Assembly: GCA_002292375.1 (NCBI GenBank)
Contig: DBBV01000020.1
Span: forward strand, 8,236 to 72,235
From: Methylococcaceae bacterium UBA975
Lineage (GTDB): Bacteria; Pseudomonadota; Gammaproteobacteria; Methylococcales; Cycloclasticaceae
Direction of reading: 5' to 3'
DNA length: 64,000 nt
Part shown: positions 42,705 through 51,688 of the stretch, in pieces
Layout: every line of letters starts with the position of its first letter
How positions within the stretch are numbered: the stretch's first letter is position 1
The notes under the pieces: generated by a model
What the model saw: the letters and a program-made list of their open reading frames with translations, nothing else
Database searches by the model: none
Told to the model about the DNA's origin: nothing
Translations under genes and position numbers: made by a program

Positions 42705-43163
42705 ATGAACAAACATGATGAATTACCTACCGAGCATCACGACCCTTTAATTTCTGTTCTACATAAGGCAATTTAATTTGCCATTAGAATATTAGCTGTG
42801 TTGATGGTACTGGTTATTTTTTGGGGCGTAGCCGATGTTTTGTACGTCATGTACAACCAGCTTATTGCGCCTCCTTTTTTACTGTTAAGCCTGTCCGATA
42901 TCTTTAAAACGTTCGCAGCATTTTTAGCTGTTTTAATTGCAATTGAAATTTTTCAAAATATTGTTTTGTACCTAAGAACAGATGTATTCCCATTAAGATT
43001 AGTTATCGCAACCGCTATGATGGCAATGGCAAGAAAAGTCATTATTATTGACTTTAAGTTTGTGGTTCCTATGCATATGTTTGCCCTGGCTAGCATCATT
43101 TTGGCATTAGGCATCACTTATTACTTGTTAGGAAAAAATAAAGAGGACGTTGTTAAATTATGA
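42705..43163 (+). pseudogene. PsiE-family membrane protein interrupted by an in-frame stop
   Basis: ATG at 42705 with GAGAGC ahead reads MNKHDELPTEHHDPLISVLHKAI, then TAA at 42774-42776, then continues in the same frame FAIRILAVLMVLVIFWGV... for 128 codons. The whole matches the PsiE-like architecture (four helices, LRTDVFPLRLVIATAMMAMARKVI). The nonsense codon splits it. Restart at GTG 42798 would make a 121-residue protein without the N-terminus. Confidence 0.75.
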
Positions 43164-43540
43164 AGGCATTGTTACTCGTCGCACACGGGAGCCGACGCAA
43201 ACAATCGAACGACGAAGTTGAGACCTTAGCTGAAAAACTTAAAAACAACTGTGGCGAGCAGTACGGCATTGTTAAGTCTGCTTTTTTAGAGCTTGCCGAT
43301 GTGTTGATTCCTGATGGTATCGAACAATGTATTGAGGATGGCGCAACGTCTATTACTATCCTACCCTACTTCCTTAATTCTGGACGTCACGTGGTGACAG
43401 ACATACCCAACATCATCAACACCTGCACCATCCAACACCCAAACATCAATATAAGCCTTGCACCTCATTTGGGAGCTTCCGATTTAATGATTGATTTATT
43501 GATTACATCCGCCGTTAATGCGAAATCAGTTGAGGCTTAA
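43160..43540 (+). CDS. CbiX/SirB-type chelatase domain protein
   Basis: A 126-residue single-domain CbiX protein: LLLVAHGSRRKQSNDEVETLAE, FLELADVLIPDGI, ITILPYFLNSGRHVVTDIP and LAPHLGASD. The first His and the second (GRH) are the metal-binding pair. Family inserts Co or Fe into sirohydrochlorin; short stand-alone members are often of unclear substrate. Start overlaps the end of the psiE-like frame by 4 bp. Confidence 0.88.
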   Translation: MKALLLVAHGSRRKQSNDEVETLAEKLKNNCGEQYGIVKSAFLELADVLIPDGIEQCIEDGATSITILPYFLNSGRHVVTDIPNIINTCTIQHPNINISLAPHLGASDLMIDLLITSAVNAKSVEA

Positions 43541-44031
43541 ATTTCTAAGCGCGGTTTTCGTAAAAATGTAACGAACAAAACAGCCCAAAATACTGTGCTA
43601 AACATAGTAAATTCAATCGGCATCTGTATGACGACAGAAGACAGTTTGCTTGCAGCCCAATACGAAGCCGGGCCAAATATGCCCCCCAGTATAACCGCAA
43701 CCCATAGCTTGCCATTTATCCAGCTATAACACGTTTCAAACGTAATAGAAAAAAGCAACCAAAGTAGTAGTAACCAGAATGGTAAGGCCGATCCGTTACT
43801 AGCAAACTCGATTATTTGGAGTTTGGCTAAGCTCCAGTCTGTAATGCAGCCAATACTGAACATCAATAGTTTCGGCGAAAAGTACGCTAAATAAGAAATC
43901 GGTTTTGTCTTATATAAATCTACCACCAGATACAACAAAATCAAAGCGATTGCACCTAAGTAAAGCAGGTTCTCATGCCCTAAAACCAACACTAACCAAC
44001 CGGCTTGAAATAATAAAACTGTTTGCCACAT
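43537..44031 (-). CDS. DUF2878 membrane protein, last gene of lipid operon
   Basis: A 164-residue, five- to six-helix protein of DUF2878 (FGPASYWAASKL segment near residue 123). Function unknown; almost always found with cfa, DUF1365 and ChrR-linked genes. 8 bp after cfa. Its 3' end overlaps the convergent chelatase gene by 4 bp. Confidence 0.82.
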   Translation of the reverse strand: MWQTVLLFQAGWLVLVLGHENLLYLGAIALILLYLVVDLYKTKPISYLAYFSPKLLMFSIGCITDWSLAKLQIIEFASNGSALPFWLLLLWLLFSITFETCYSWINGKLWVAVILGGIFGPASYWAASKLSSVVIQMPIEFTMFSTVFWAVLFVTFLRKPRLEI

Positions 44032-44039
44032 GTTGATAG

Positions 44040-45335
44040 TTATTTCTCCAAGGGTGCTAGTGACATTGGAACACGCGCCAATGGCTTGACTAAGTGCAGT
44101 TGAGATACGCTGATGACCTGTTCTTTAAAGCCACCTTCACAGTAGCTGAAGTAGTATTCCCACATTCGTATGAACGCGTCACTGAAGCCTTGTACTTTTA
44201 TTTCTTCAATACGCTCTTTAAACGACTTTTTCCATTCATTTAACGTTCTCGCGTAATGCGTACCGATGTCATCCATATTCGTCATTCGCAGGTCACCGGA
44301 TTTAGTCAAACTGTGGCTAATGGCGTTAACAGACGGTATGCAACTACCAGGAAAAATATAGCGCTTTATGAAATCCACTTCACTTTTCGCGCTATTAAAA
44401 CGCTGATCGCTAATCGTGATGGCTTGAAGTAACATTTCGCCATCGTCTTTTAAAAGATCACTGCACTTAGCAAAGAAGGTATCAAAGTATTGATGCCCAA
44501 CCGCTTCGATCATTTCTATAGACACCAACTTATCGTACTGTCCAGTGAGCTCACGGTAGTCATGTTTTAATAAGGTGATTTTATCGCTTAAGCCTGCGTC
44601 TTCAACTTGTTCTTGCGTGTGTGCGTATTGCTCTTCAGAAATTGTAGTAGTGGTGACGTGACAGCCATAATTCTTAGCAGCGTACATTGCAAAACCACCC
44701 CACCCTGTTCCAATTTCGATTACGTGATCTTCTGGCTTCAAATTTAAACGTGTACAAATCCTTTCTAATTTGTTGATCGATGCTTGCTCCATTGTGTCAT
44801 CAGGGTGGTAGAAAATACCCGATGAATACATCATCGTTGGATCGAGAAATAACTTAAAAAAGTCATTACCTAGGTCGTAATGAGCAACAATATTGCTTTT
44901 ACTTCCCGCGTGCGTATTTTTATTCAGCCAGTGAAACGCTTTTTTAATGGGGGTTGTGAAGCTTGCAAGCCCTGATTCCATTGAGTCCATAACAGATTGG
45001 TTTAGCGCAAATAGTTGAATAACCTTGGTCAGGTCTGGCGTGCGCCAGTAATCGCTTATATAAGCTTCAGCAGCACCTACACTACCACCTAATGCTATAT
45101 ACCAATAAAACTCGCTATTCAAAACGTTCATTTCAACGACTAAATCGCTACGCTTATTGCCGACAAACGTTTGCGTTTCTCTATTGTCTGTCAAGGTTAA
45201 TTGGCCGTACTGAAGGTGACTTAAGTGTTTAAACACGGCTTTTTTTAAGGCCTTAGTAAAAGAGGTATTTCTACTATTACTTGTTTTGTTTTCTAAGTGT
45301 TCCGTTAGTTTTTTTACTGATGCTGAATTACTCAT
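44040..45335 (-). CDS. cfa: Cyclopropane fatty acid synthase-type methyltransferase
   Basis: A 431-residue protein. N-terminal lipid-binding part, then HYDLGNDFFKLFLDPTMMYSSGIF, SAM motif VIEIGTGWGGFAMYAAKNYGCHVTTTTIS, SIEMIEAVGHQYFDTFF and FIKRYIFPGSCIPS. Methylates unsaturated acyl chains of membrane phospholipids. In Rhodobacter a homologue in the RpoE-ChrR regulon makes methylated precursors of furan fatty acids, so the product may not be a cyclopropane. 54-bp gap to DUF1365. Confidence 0.92.
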   Translation of the reverse strand: MSNSASVKKLTEHLENKTSNSRNTSFTKALKKAVFKHLSHLQYGQLTLTDNRETQTFVGNKRSDLVVEMNVLNSEFYWYIALGGSVGAAEAYISDYWRTPDLTKVIQLFALNQSVMDSMESGLASFTTPIKKAFHWLNKNTHAGSKSNIVAHYDLGNDFFKLFLDPTMMYSSGIFYHPDDTMEQASINKLERICTRLNLKPEDHVIEIGTGWGGFAMYAAKNYGCHVTTTTISEEQYAHTQEQVEDAGLSDKITLLKHDYRELTGQYDKLVSIEMIEAVGHQYFDTFFAKCSDLLKDDGEMLLQAITISDQRFNSAKSEVDFIKRYIFPGSCIPSVNAISHSLTKSGDLRMTNMDDIGTHYARTLNEWKKSFKERIEEIKVQGFSDAFIRMWEYYFSYCEGGFKEQVISVSQLHLVKPLARVPMSLAPLEK

Positions 45336-45389
45336 ATAAATCCTTTAAATTAGCTTTAAACGTTATTACGTTTCTATCCTATTTGTCAG

Positions 45390-46163
45390 TTACTTGGCGC
45401 TGTGGCTATCTGGGTGGTCATAAAAAGGTATTTTTCTTAACCATAATTTTAATGATTGCCAATAAATACCGAACACCACTTGCCACGTCATCAGGGGGAA
45501 TCTTACGAGGGCAGCGCACAGGTTTAAGGAATTAATCTCTTTGCGCTTTAAGGACAAATTAACGTCAAAACACGTCACTTCTTCTTGCGTGTTTTTCATG
45601 TAAACGGCCAACTTGTCACCCGGTGTGTTAAAGCGCCATAAATAGCGCATATCCATTGGCAAAAATGGCGACACGTGAAATTTCTTTTCAAATTCGCTTC
45701 TAACCACTTTGCTTGTTTTGTGGTTTGTGCCTGATGATCTATTGTCTAAAACATAACAATACCTTTCATTCCACGGCGTGTTATTTATTTGGGCCACAAT
45801 AAAATCGAGCGTTTCGTTATTTTCTTTGTTAAAGCAATAGTAAAAGGAAACGGGATTAAAGCAGTATCCAAAATAGCTTAAATGCGTCAGTAATCTAATC
45901 GGGCCTTCTGGAATAACGCCCAATTGAGATTCGACTTCATTCTTAACGCCGGTTTTTATACAACCGTTTTCATCGGCCAAATATTTTTTTGTATGGAAAC
46001 TAGCCACGTTACGTTTGTTTAAGGACCAGAGCCAAAAACGATCAAACAACGTCGGCAGTTCATCAAGGTCCAAGTACAACATAAATATATTGTATTGAAA
46101 TTCGTTTTCTTTAGGCTTAAAACGCCTATGCCTAACGCGACCTGAGAATATTTTACTTTTCAC
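45390..46163 (-). CDS. DUF1365 family protein
   Basis: A 257-residue protein: SGRVRHRRFKPKENEFQYNIFMLYLDLDEL start, LLTHLSYFGYCFNPVSFYYCFN, VVRSEFEKKFHVSPFLPMDMRYLW. Catalytic role unknown; constant partner of an FAD amine-oxidase-like protein and a Cfa-like enzyme, so involved in lipid modification. Overlaps the FAD gene by 11 bp. Confidence 0.93.
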   Translation of the reverse strand: MKSKIFSGRVRHRRFKPKENEFQYNIFMLYLDLDELPTLFDRFWLWSLNKRNVASFHTKKYLADENGCIKTGVKNEVESQLGVIPEGPIRLLTHLSYFGYCFNPVSFYYCFNKENNETLDFIVAQINNTPWNERYCYVLDNRSSGTNHKTSKVVRSEFEKKFHVSPFLPMDMRYLWRFNTPGDKLAVYMKNTQEEVTCFDVNLSLKRKEINSLNLCAALVRFPLMTWQVVFGIYWQSLKLWLRKIPFYDHPDSHSAK

Positions 46164-47409
46164 TTAGTAGGTCCCTATCGAAGTCCTCGAGTGCTTGTAA
46201 AGTGCTGACAACGCCATCTTCATGAAAGCCGTAACGCCAATAAGCACCGCAATAATAGGTACGATTTTGTCCATTCAACTCACTATGCTTTTGTTGTGCT
46301 TTTACACCCTCGATACTAAAAAATGGGTGCGTATATTGAAGCACCTTAATAATTTTATTGGGGTCAATTGCCGCTGTATTGTTAAGCGTTACACTAAATG
46401 TGTAATCGCTTTTAAGTGACTGCAAGATGTTCATATTGTAAGTCAGCGCAACGCGGTCTTTTTTTTCTTTCAACAAGTGATAATTCCAAGCACCCCATGC
46501 TAGTTTGTGTTTAGGTAATACGCTTTCGTCGTAATGTAATACGGCTTCATTATCGGTATAAGGTATTGCACCCAATACTTCGTTTTCTAGTGTCGAAGGT
46601 TCAGCCAACACACTTAACGCTTGGTCACTGTGCGAGGCGATAAAAACATAATCAAAACGTTCTTCTTCATGTCCTGCTGCTTTTACAAAAACGTCGTTCT
46701 CTGTCCTACGCACGTTTTCAACGGGCGCAGATAAAAGAATTTTATCTTTATGCCCAGCAATAAGTGGTTTTAAATATTCGGAAGAACCGCCCTTAATAAC
46801 GAACCACTCGGGCCGAACATCGACCGATAACATGCCGTGATTATGGAAAAACTGGACGAAAAAACGGGCCGGGAATGCAAACATACTATCGTGGTCGGTA
46901 GACCAAATTGCGGCACCCATAGGGATAATATAATCATGGATAAATTCTTTACCGTATTTATTATCAGATAAATAATTACCCATTGATATTGAATGCGTAT
47001 CGTCAGATAGCAAACTAAGACTTTCTTCATTAAAGCGTAGTATTTGTTTTATCATCCGATAAAAACGAGGTCTGAACAAGTTTCTACGTTGCGCGAATAA
47101 TGTATTTAGATTTGTACCATTATACTCAAGACCCGTGCGTTCATTTTGGACGCTAAAACTCATATCACTTGATTGATAATCGACATCCAATTCTTTTAAT
47201 AACTTAATAAAGTTAGGGTACGTTTTTTTATTAAAGACGATAAAGCCTGTATCGATAATTTGTTTTTCACGACCCAACTCAATCGTATGGGTGTGCGTGT
47301 GTCCACCAACATAATTTTCGGCTTCGAAAACGGTAATATCGTGCTTTTTATTTAGGTGGTACGCGGCTAAACTACCCGCTATGCCTGTGCCAACGACTGC
47401 GACCTTCAT
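46153..47409 (-). CDS. FAD-dependent amine-oxidase-like oxidoreductase
   Basis: A 418-residue flavoprotein: VAVVGTGIAGSLAAYHLNKKHDITVFEAENYVGGHTHT (dinucleotide fold), IIDTGFIVFNKKTYPNFIKLL, WSTDHDSMFAFPARFFVQFFHNHGML and YCGAYWRYGFHEDGVVS. The family acts on lipids or carotenoids; here probably on methylated fatty acids with DUF1365 and Cfa. Overlaps SDR by 4 bp. Confidence 0.92.
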   Translation of the reverse strand: MKVAVVGTGIAGSLAAYHLNKKHDITVFEAENYVGGHTHTHTIELGREKQIIDTGFIVFNKKTYPNFIKLLKELDVDYQSSDMSFSVQNERTGLEYNGTNLNTLFAQRRNLFRPRFYRMIKQILRFNEESLSLLSDDTHSISMGNYLSDNKYGKEFIHDYIIPMGAAIWSTDHDSMFAFPARFFVQFFHNHGMLSVDVRPEWFVIKGGSSEYLKPLIAGHKDKILLSAPVENVRRTENDVFVKAAGHEEERFDYVFIASHSDQALSVLAEPSTLENEVLGAIPYTDNEAVLHYDESVLPKHKLAWGAWNYHLLKEKKDRVALTYNMNILQSLKSDYTFSVTLNNTAAIDPNKIIKVLQYTHPFFSIEGVKAQQKHSELNGQNRTYYCGAYWRYGFHEDGVVSTLQALEDFDRDLLSEK

Positions 47410-48173
47410 CGGTTAGATTCTGGCACTGTTTTACTTAATATTTTTGCCGCCAACCCAGCCGGCAAATAAGAAACTAATTTTAAGAAATACGTGAAGCGCT
47501 TAGGGAAATGGATTTCTGTGGTTTGTTTTTCTAGGTGCTTAACGATTGTGTTGGTTGCTTCATCAATGCTCACCCTAAAAGGCATATCGAAGGTATTTTT
47601 ATCGGTTAGCGGGGTTTTAACAAACCCGGGGCATATCCAACTAACGGCTATATTTTTTGGTGCCAGCTCAATTTTCAAACCTTGAAATAAATTCCTTATC
47701 GCGGCTTTACTTGCTGAATAGGCCTGCCCAGAAGGAAGGCCTTGCCATCCAACACTAGAACTCATGCCAACCAAATAAGCAGCATCAGACTCTTTTAATA
47801 ACGGCATGGCAGCTTCAATTCCCCTTACCATAGAGAAGTAGTTGGCTTCTATCATTCGTTCAAATGGCGCCGCAGAGAAATTATAAACATCAACATATTC
47901 AGCGGTGCCTGCATTAAAAATAACGCAGTCCAATCCGCCAGCTAAGGTTCTAATTTGTTCCACTATTTCTTTATTAACATCAACAGATGTTAAGTCGCCA
48001 GACAATATGCTTATAGATTGCTTATCGGCAAAACTTTCATTTAATTTTTCCACATTTCTTGCACTAACAAACACATTGGCGCCTTTTTCAGCCAACTCAT
48101 TAGCCAATCCCATACCTATGCCGCTGGAAGCCCCAGTGATCCAAACATGCTTACCTTTAAAATCATATGCCAT
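47406..48173 (-). CDS. Short-chain dehydrogenase/reductase
   Basis: A 255-residue classical SDR: ITGASSGIGMGLANELAEKGANVFVSARN, FNAGTAEYVD, catalytic S and YSASKAAIRNLFQGL. NAD(P)-dependent; substrate unknown, a conserved member of the ChrR-linked lipid operon. Shares a base with the NTF2-like gene stop. Confidence 0.92.
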   Translation of the reverse strand: MAYDFKGKHVWITGASSGIGMGLANELAEKGANVFVSARNVEKLNESFADKQSISILSGDLTSVDVNKEIVEQIRTLAGGLDCVIFNAGTAEYVDVYNFSAAPFERMIEANYFSMVRGIEAAMPLLKESDAAYLVGMSSSVGWQGLPSGQAYSASKAAIRNLFQGLKIELAPKNIAVSWICPGFVKTPLTDKNTFDMPFRVSIDEATNTIVKHLEKQTTEIHFPKRFTYFLKLVSYLPAGLAAKILSKTVPESNR

Positions 48174-48589
48174 TAGAGTTTCCGTTTAATCCAGGCGATT
48201 ATTGTCCCTAGCACCGGTATTTGCTCATACAACATCTTCCCCGCATCAAAGTAGTCTCGGTGATAGTTTATTTTATCGTTTTCATCTGTTTGTAAATGCG
48301 TAACGCCAGGAACAACATAACTTTTCCCTTGATTAAGTTTTGAATGGGCTAAGTTCATATTCCAGGTCACGAAATGGCTATTTTCTAAAGACTTTATTTC
48401 TATAAAATCAAAACTAATTGAAGAGACGTTTTCATATAAATCAGCAAAATAAACCGTTAAATCATCCAGTCCTTCAATTTTATTCAAGGGGTCGATAAAC
48501 GTGACGTCTTCACTGTAAAGCTCCCCCAGTAGCTCGAGATTATCTTTGTTCAGTTGTTGGTAAATTTGAGTGAATTTTTCAGTGCTCAT
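48173..48589 (-). CDS. NTF2/SnoaL-like protein
   Basis: A 138-residue alpha+beta barrel protein: start FTQIYQQLNKDNLELLGELYSEDVTFIDPLNKIEGLDDLTVYF, then SSISFDFIEIKSLENSHFVTWNMNLAHSKL. Typical small hydrophobic-pocket fold; probably binds a lipid intermediate of this operon. No catalytic proof. Lies 2 bp after the desaturase stop. Confidence 0.85.
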   Translation of the reverse strand: MSTEKFTQIYQQLNKDNLELLGELYSEDVTFIDPLNKIEGLDDLTVYFADLYENVSSISFDFIEIKSLENSHFVTWNMNLAHSKLNQGKSYVVPGVTHLQTDENDKINYHRDYFDAGKMLYEQIPVLGTIIAWIKRKL

Positions 48590-48591
48590 GG

Positions 48592-49524
48592 CTATTTCCT
48601 TGCGATCTCTTTTTGCACTTCAATTGGTATCGGTTTTAAGTCCCAAACTAGCCCGCACCAACTCATGATTTTTAACACATAAAAAGTAATATCAAGTTCC
48701 CACCACACAAAACCCTGTCTCGCGCTTCCAGGATAATAGTGGTGGTTATTATGCCAACCTTCGCCTAGTGTAATAATAGCTAACAGCGCGTTGTTACGGC
48801 TGTCATCAGGGGTATCAAAGCGTCGGCTGCCGTACCGATGCGCAAGAGAATTTATCGTGTAGGTTCCGTGATACAAAGCGACTGTTGATATAAAAAATCC
48901 CCATACAATCATTTGCGCACCTGTAGTTTCCAAATGAGGGTAATAAGCAGCCATTAGCGAGCCCACGCAATAGAGGACAATTATCAGCACTAACGGTGCC
49001 GTTATATCGAACCGATCAAGCCACCTTAATTCTGGGAATTTATTAAAATCTTTTATCTTATCCGTTCGCGTAAGGAGATTTTTGGGTGATAAGAACCAAA
49101 GACAATGGCTCCAAATGAAACCTTGTAATCTAGGTGAATGCGGATCTTCTTCTTTATCAGAAGCATGATGATGAGTTCTATGATGTGCCGCCCACCATAA
49201 CGGGCCTCTTTGTGCAGAACTTGCCCCCATAAAAGCAAAAAAGAACTGCATAAAACGCGATGTTTTAAACAGTTTATGTGAAAAATATCGGTGATAAAAA
49301 CCGGTGATAGCAAACATCCTTATAAAATATAAAGCAACTGCGGTCCACATGGCTATCCAGCTAAAACCCACCCAAATAACGGCCAATACCATTAAATGCA
49401 TAAAAACAAATGGCGTTACCTGGCTCCAGCCCAGTTTATTTGGATTTTCAGTTTCATCTTGATTGACACTTGATTTAGCATCAAACCATAAAAGCATGGG
49501 TTTTAATCTATTTAGCAAACGCAT
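48592..49524 (-). CDS. Membrane acyl-CoA (delta-9 type) desaturase
   Basis: A 310-residue desaturase with four helices and three His boxes: HRYFSH (about residue 77), HHRTHHH (about 114) and HNNHH (about 259). Diiron enzyme introducing a cis double bond in acyl-CoA or lipid chains using O2. It could provide the unsaturated substrate of the Cfa enzyme downstream. Ends flush with the DUF3833 gene. Confidence 0.93.
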   Translation of the reverse strand: MRLLNRLKPMLLWFDAKSSVNQDETENPNKLGWSQVTPFVFMHLMVLAVIWVGFSWIAMWTAVALYFIRMFAITGFYHRYFSHKLFKTSRFMQFFFAFMGASSAQRGPLWWAAHHRTHHHASDKEEDPHSPRLQGFIWSHCLWFLSPKNLLTRTDKIKDFNKFPELRWLDRFDITAPLVLIIVLYCVGSLMAAYYPHLETTGAQMIVWGFFISTVALYHGTYTINSLAHRYGSRRFDTPDDSRNNALLAIITLGEGWHNNHHYYPGSARQGFVWWELDITFYVLKIMSWCGLVWDLKPIPIEVQKEIARK

Positions 49525-50100
49525 TTACAACACTCTATCTTCTATACAAGTTCTTACGTTATTTATATCACTTTGGATCATAGCTTCTTTTTGAATCACG
49601 ATATCGATACGTCCCAAATTAACACCCCATTTACTGATTTCTGTTGAGCCCATAAGCGTCGAGCTATCTACTAACGTTAACCAGTCATCCATAGCCACAA
49701 TGTATTCAGTGTTATCAACGCTAATCTTTAACTCATAATTTAAATTTAAACTATCGCCAAACACCTCACCGTTAGCAACTCCTACTACGTCACCTGCCGT
49801 ACCTAACCAACCTTCAGGTGTTCTGTCAAAGATCCAGTCACGGTTTTGACGTTCCCCATCATCAAATAGAAAAACTTCTTCTAGCCTAACTTTATCCTCA
49901 GAACTAAAGGCGACAATGTCAGCCGCAAACTTCCGATTAATTTGACCATTTCTTGATTTCACTAGGCCTTTTGCACATAGGTTTCCTTGAAAAAAGGATT
50001 CGAACTGAAAACCAGGTGCTTTATTACGGTATTTATTAGCGTCTATTGCACAACCGCTTAATATGAAAACACCCAACACCATACAAAATAATTTCATCAT
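49525..50100 (-). CDS. DUF3833 lipoprotein, first gene of lipid operon
   Basis: About 191 residues with a lipoprotein signal (LSGC lipobox) and the DUF3833 body (FESFFQGNLCAKGLVKSRNG, TPEGWLGTAGDVVG, NLNYELKISVDNTEYIVAMDDWL). Function unknown, probably an envelope protein handling lipids. Start at ATG 50100 or 50097, preceded by GAGG; an upstream in-frame TTG at 50112 is less likely. A mirror-image RpoE-type promoter lies just upstream. Confidence 0.88.
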   Translation of the reverse strand: MMKLFCMVLGVFILSGCAIDANKYRNKAPGFQFESFFQGNLCAKGLVKSRNGQINRKFAADIVAFSSEDKVRLEEVFLFDDGERQNRDWIFDRTPEGWLGTAGDVVGVANGEVFGDSLNLNYELKISVDNTEYIVAMDDWLTLVDSSTLMGSTEISKWGVNLGRIDIVIQKEAMIQSDINNVRTCIEDRVL

Positions 50101-50129
50101 TGCCTCAATCAAATTGACTTAATAAGTTA

Positions 50130-50193
50130 TACGTAAAATAACGCGGATTGGATTAAAATTATTTTTTTGATCCAATCCGCGTTATTTGTCGTA
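50130..50193. promoter_or_regulatory. Mirror-image divergent ECF (RpoE/ChrR-type) promoters
   Basis: Plus strand: -35 TGATCC (50168-50173), 16 bp, -10 CGTAAAA (50190). Minus strand: -35 TAATCC (50155-50150), 16 bp, -10 CGTATAA (50133). Both share AATCCGCGTTATTT between, so the two arms form a long inverted repeat. TGATCC agrees with the -35 of Rhodobacter RpoE promoters. It would fire the sigma-chrR operon and the lipid operon together. Confidence 0.7.
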
Positions 50194-50249
50194 AAACCTA
50201 ATAGAGACTAAAAAAGGCACGTTGCCTTTACTAACGGTTTTTATTAAAT

Positions 50250-50915
50250 ATGAATATGCAAGCGCAAAGACAAGTAAACGAAAACTTAGTATATTGGTCA
50301 GCTCATACTATTCTTCGGCAACCAATTTATTCCTTTATGGGCGAGCCATCACCAAGCAAGGCGGAACAAGCAAGTCTGTGCAAACAATACATCCATGCGA
50401 TTGCCTTTGAACAAGATAAGAACGCGTACAAAGCTTTGTATATTTACTTTGCTCCCAAGGTCAAAACATTTTTCAAACAACATGCTAGCGCAAGTCATGC
50501 CGAAGAGATGACTCATGAAGTCTTTATACGTGTTTGGCAAAAGGCCAAGACATATCAGGCAGACAAGGCAAATGTTTCAACTTGGATTTTCACCATAGCT
50601 AGAAATTTAAAAATTGATTTGCTTAGGCAAAAGAGAATTGTTGAAGTCAAACTTGAGGACTCTCAGTCAGATCTCCACATAGCTGAAGATGACGTTCATG
50701 AAGAGCTTGTTAGTGCCTACGACAAAATTAAATTGACTAATAATTTTAAGTATTTAAGCAACGAACAAAAAAACGTTATTTTAAAAGTCTATTACGAGGA
50801 TAAAAGCCACCAATTAGCAGCTCAAGAACTTGGCTTAACATTAGGTGTCATCAAGTCTCGAATTAGAAGCTCATTGAAGGTTTTACGTCACCATTTACGG
50901 AATCAAAGCGAATGA
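50250..50915 (+). CDS. rpoE: ECF sigma factor of the RpoE-ChrR (singlet oxygen) type
   Basis: A 221-residue ECF sigma factor. Sigma2 at about residues 60-125 (KALYIYFAPKVKTFFK, EEMTHEVFIRVWQKA, VSTWIFTIARNLKIDLLR), sigma4 at about 165-215 (LSNEQKNVILKVYYEDKSHQLAAQELGLTLGVIKSRIRSSLKVLR). The N-terminal 40 residues are longer than usual; ATG 50337 is an alternative start. Next gene is its ChrR-like anti-sigma, overlapping by 4 bp. Expected to be released by singlet oxygen. Confidence 0.92.
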   Translation: MNMQAQRQVNENLVYWSAHTILRQPIYSFMGEPSPSKAEQASLCKQYIHAIAFEQDKNAYKALYIYFAPKVKTFFKQHASASHAEEMTHEVFIRVWQKAKTYQADKANVSTWIFTIARNLKIDLLRQKRIVEVKLEDSQSDLHIAEDDVHEELVSAYDKIKLTNNFKYLSNEQKNVILKVYYEDKSHQLAAQELGLTLGVIKSRIRSSLKVLRHHLRNQSE

Positions 50916-51619
50916 ACAGCCATATAGACACCGAGTTATTATTAAACTATTCAAATGGAAATGTAGAACCCGCATTGAGTTTGGCCATCGCTCTGCATCA
51001 AAAACAATGCAAACCTTGCCGACAAAAAATTGCAGCTATAGAGTCTTCTTACGGCCAGAATCTCGAATTATCAGAAGCTTCTCGCATTGAAAATAATAGC
51101 TTTGAGCGTTTAACAGCTGATTTAGATAAATTACCAACATCAGACAATGGTGTTTCAAAAACTTCTAAAAGCCTTTATAAGAAAAATATCGATATCGTTG
51201 ATTTTGGCGAAGATGACACCTTAAGTTATGCCATTGCCGCAATAAATAGGCCTTTATTTAACCAATTATCCGATTTTAATTACGATGATTTCGAGTGGCA
51301 AAAACTCTCATCCAAAATATCATCTGTTGCACTTGAGTTATACGATCCTAGCTTTAAAGTTAATTTGTTACGTTTTTCACCCCATACCAAAATCCCTAAG
51401 CATACTCATTTAGGCAAAGAGTTCACGTATGTTATTAAAGGTGATTTTAAAGACCACAAAGGTAAACATAACGCAGGTGATTTTATTGCGTGTGACGGTT
51501 CTGATGAACATAAACCTATCGTCGGCACCTCAGGTTGTGTTTGTTTAGCAATAACAGATGCACCCTTACATTTTACCGGTGTACTCGGTCCAATTTTTAA
51601 TAGGTATGCTAGCTATTAA
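50912..51619 (+). CDS. chrR: ChrR-type zinc anti-sigma factor with cupin domain
   Basis: A 235-residue protein. N-terminal zinc anti-sigma domain with H4 and the HQKQCKPC motif (H29, C33, C36). C-terminal ChrR cupin with LLRFSPHTKIPKHTHLGKEFTYVIKGDF and CDGSDEHKPIVG; metal ligands H, H, E, H are present. Holds the ECF factor and lets go on singlet oxygen in Rhodobacter. Complete. Confidence 0.93.
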   Translation: MNSHIDTELLLNYSNGNVEPALSLAIALHQKQCKPCRQKIAAIESSYGQNLELSEASRIENNSFERLTADLDKLPTSDNGVSKTSKSLYKKNIDIVDFGEDDTLSYAIAAINRPLFNQLSDFNYDDFEWQKLSSKISSVALELYDPSFKVNLLRFSPHTKIPKHTHLGKEFTYVIKGDFKDHKGKHNAGDFIACDGSDEHKPIVGTSGCVCLAITDAPLHFTGVLGPIFNRYASY

Positions 51620-51688
51620 GTTGGCTGTCTTATTTCAACATCTAACATTTCCTCTATTAAGGCTACAATCAAATTACTTGAAGAACTT

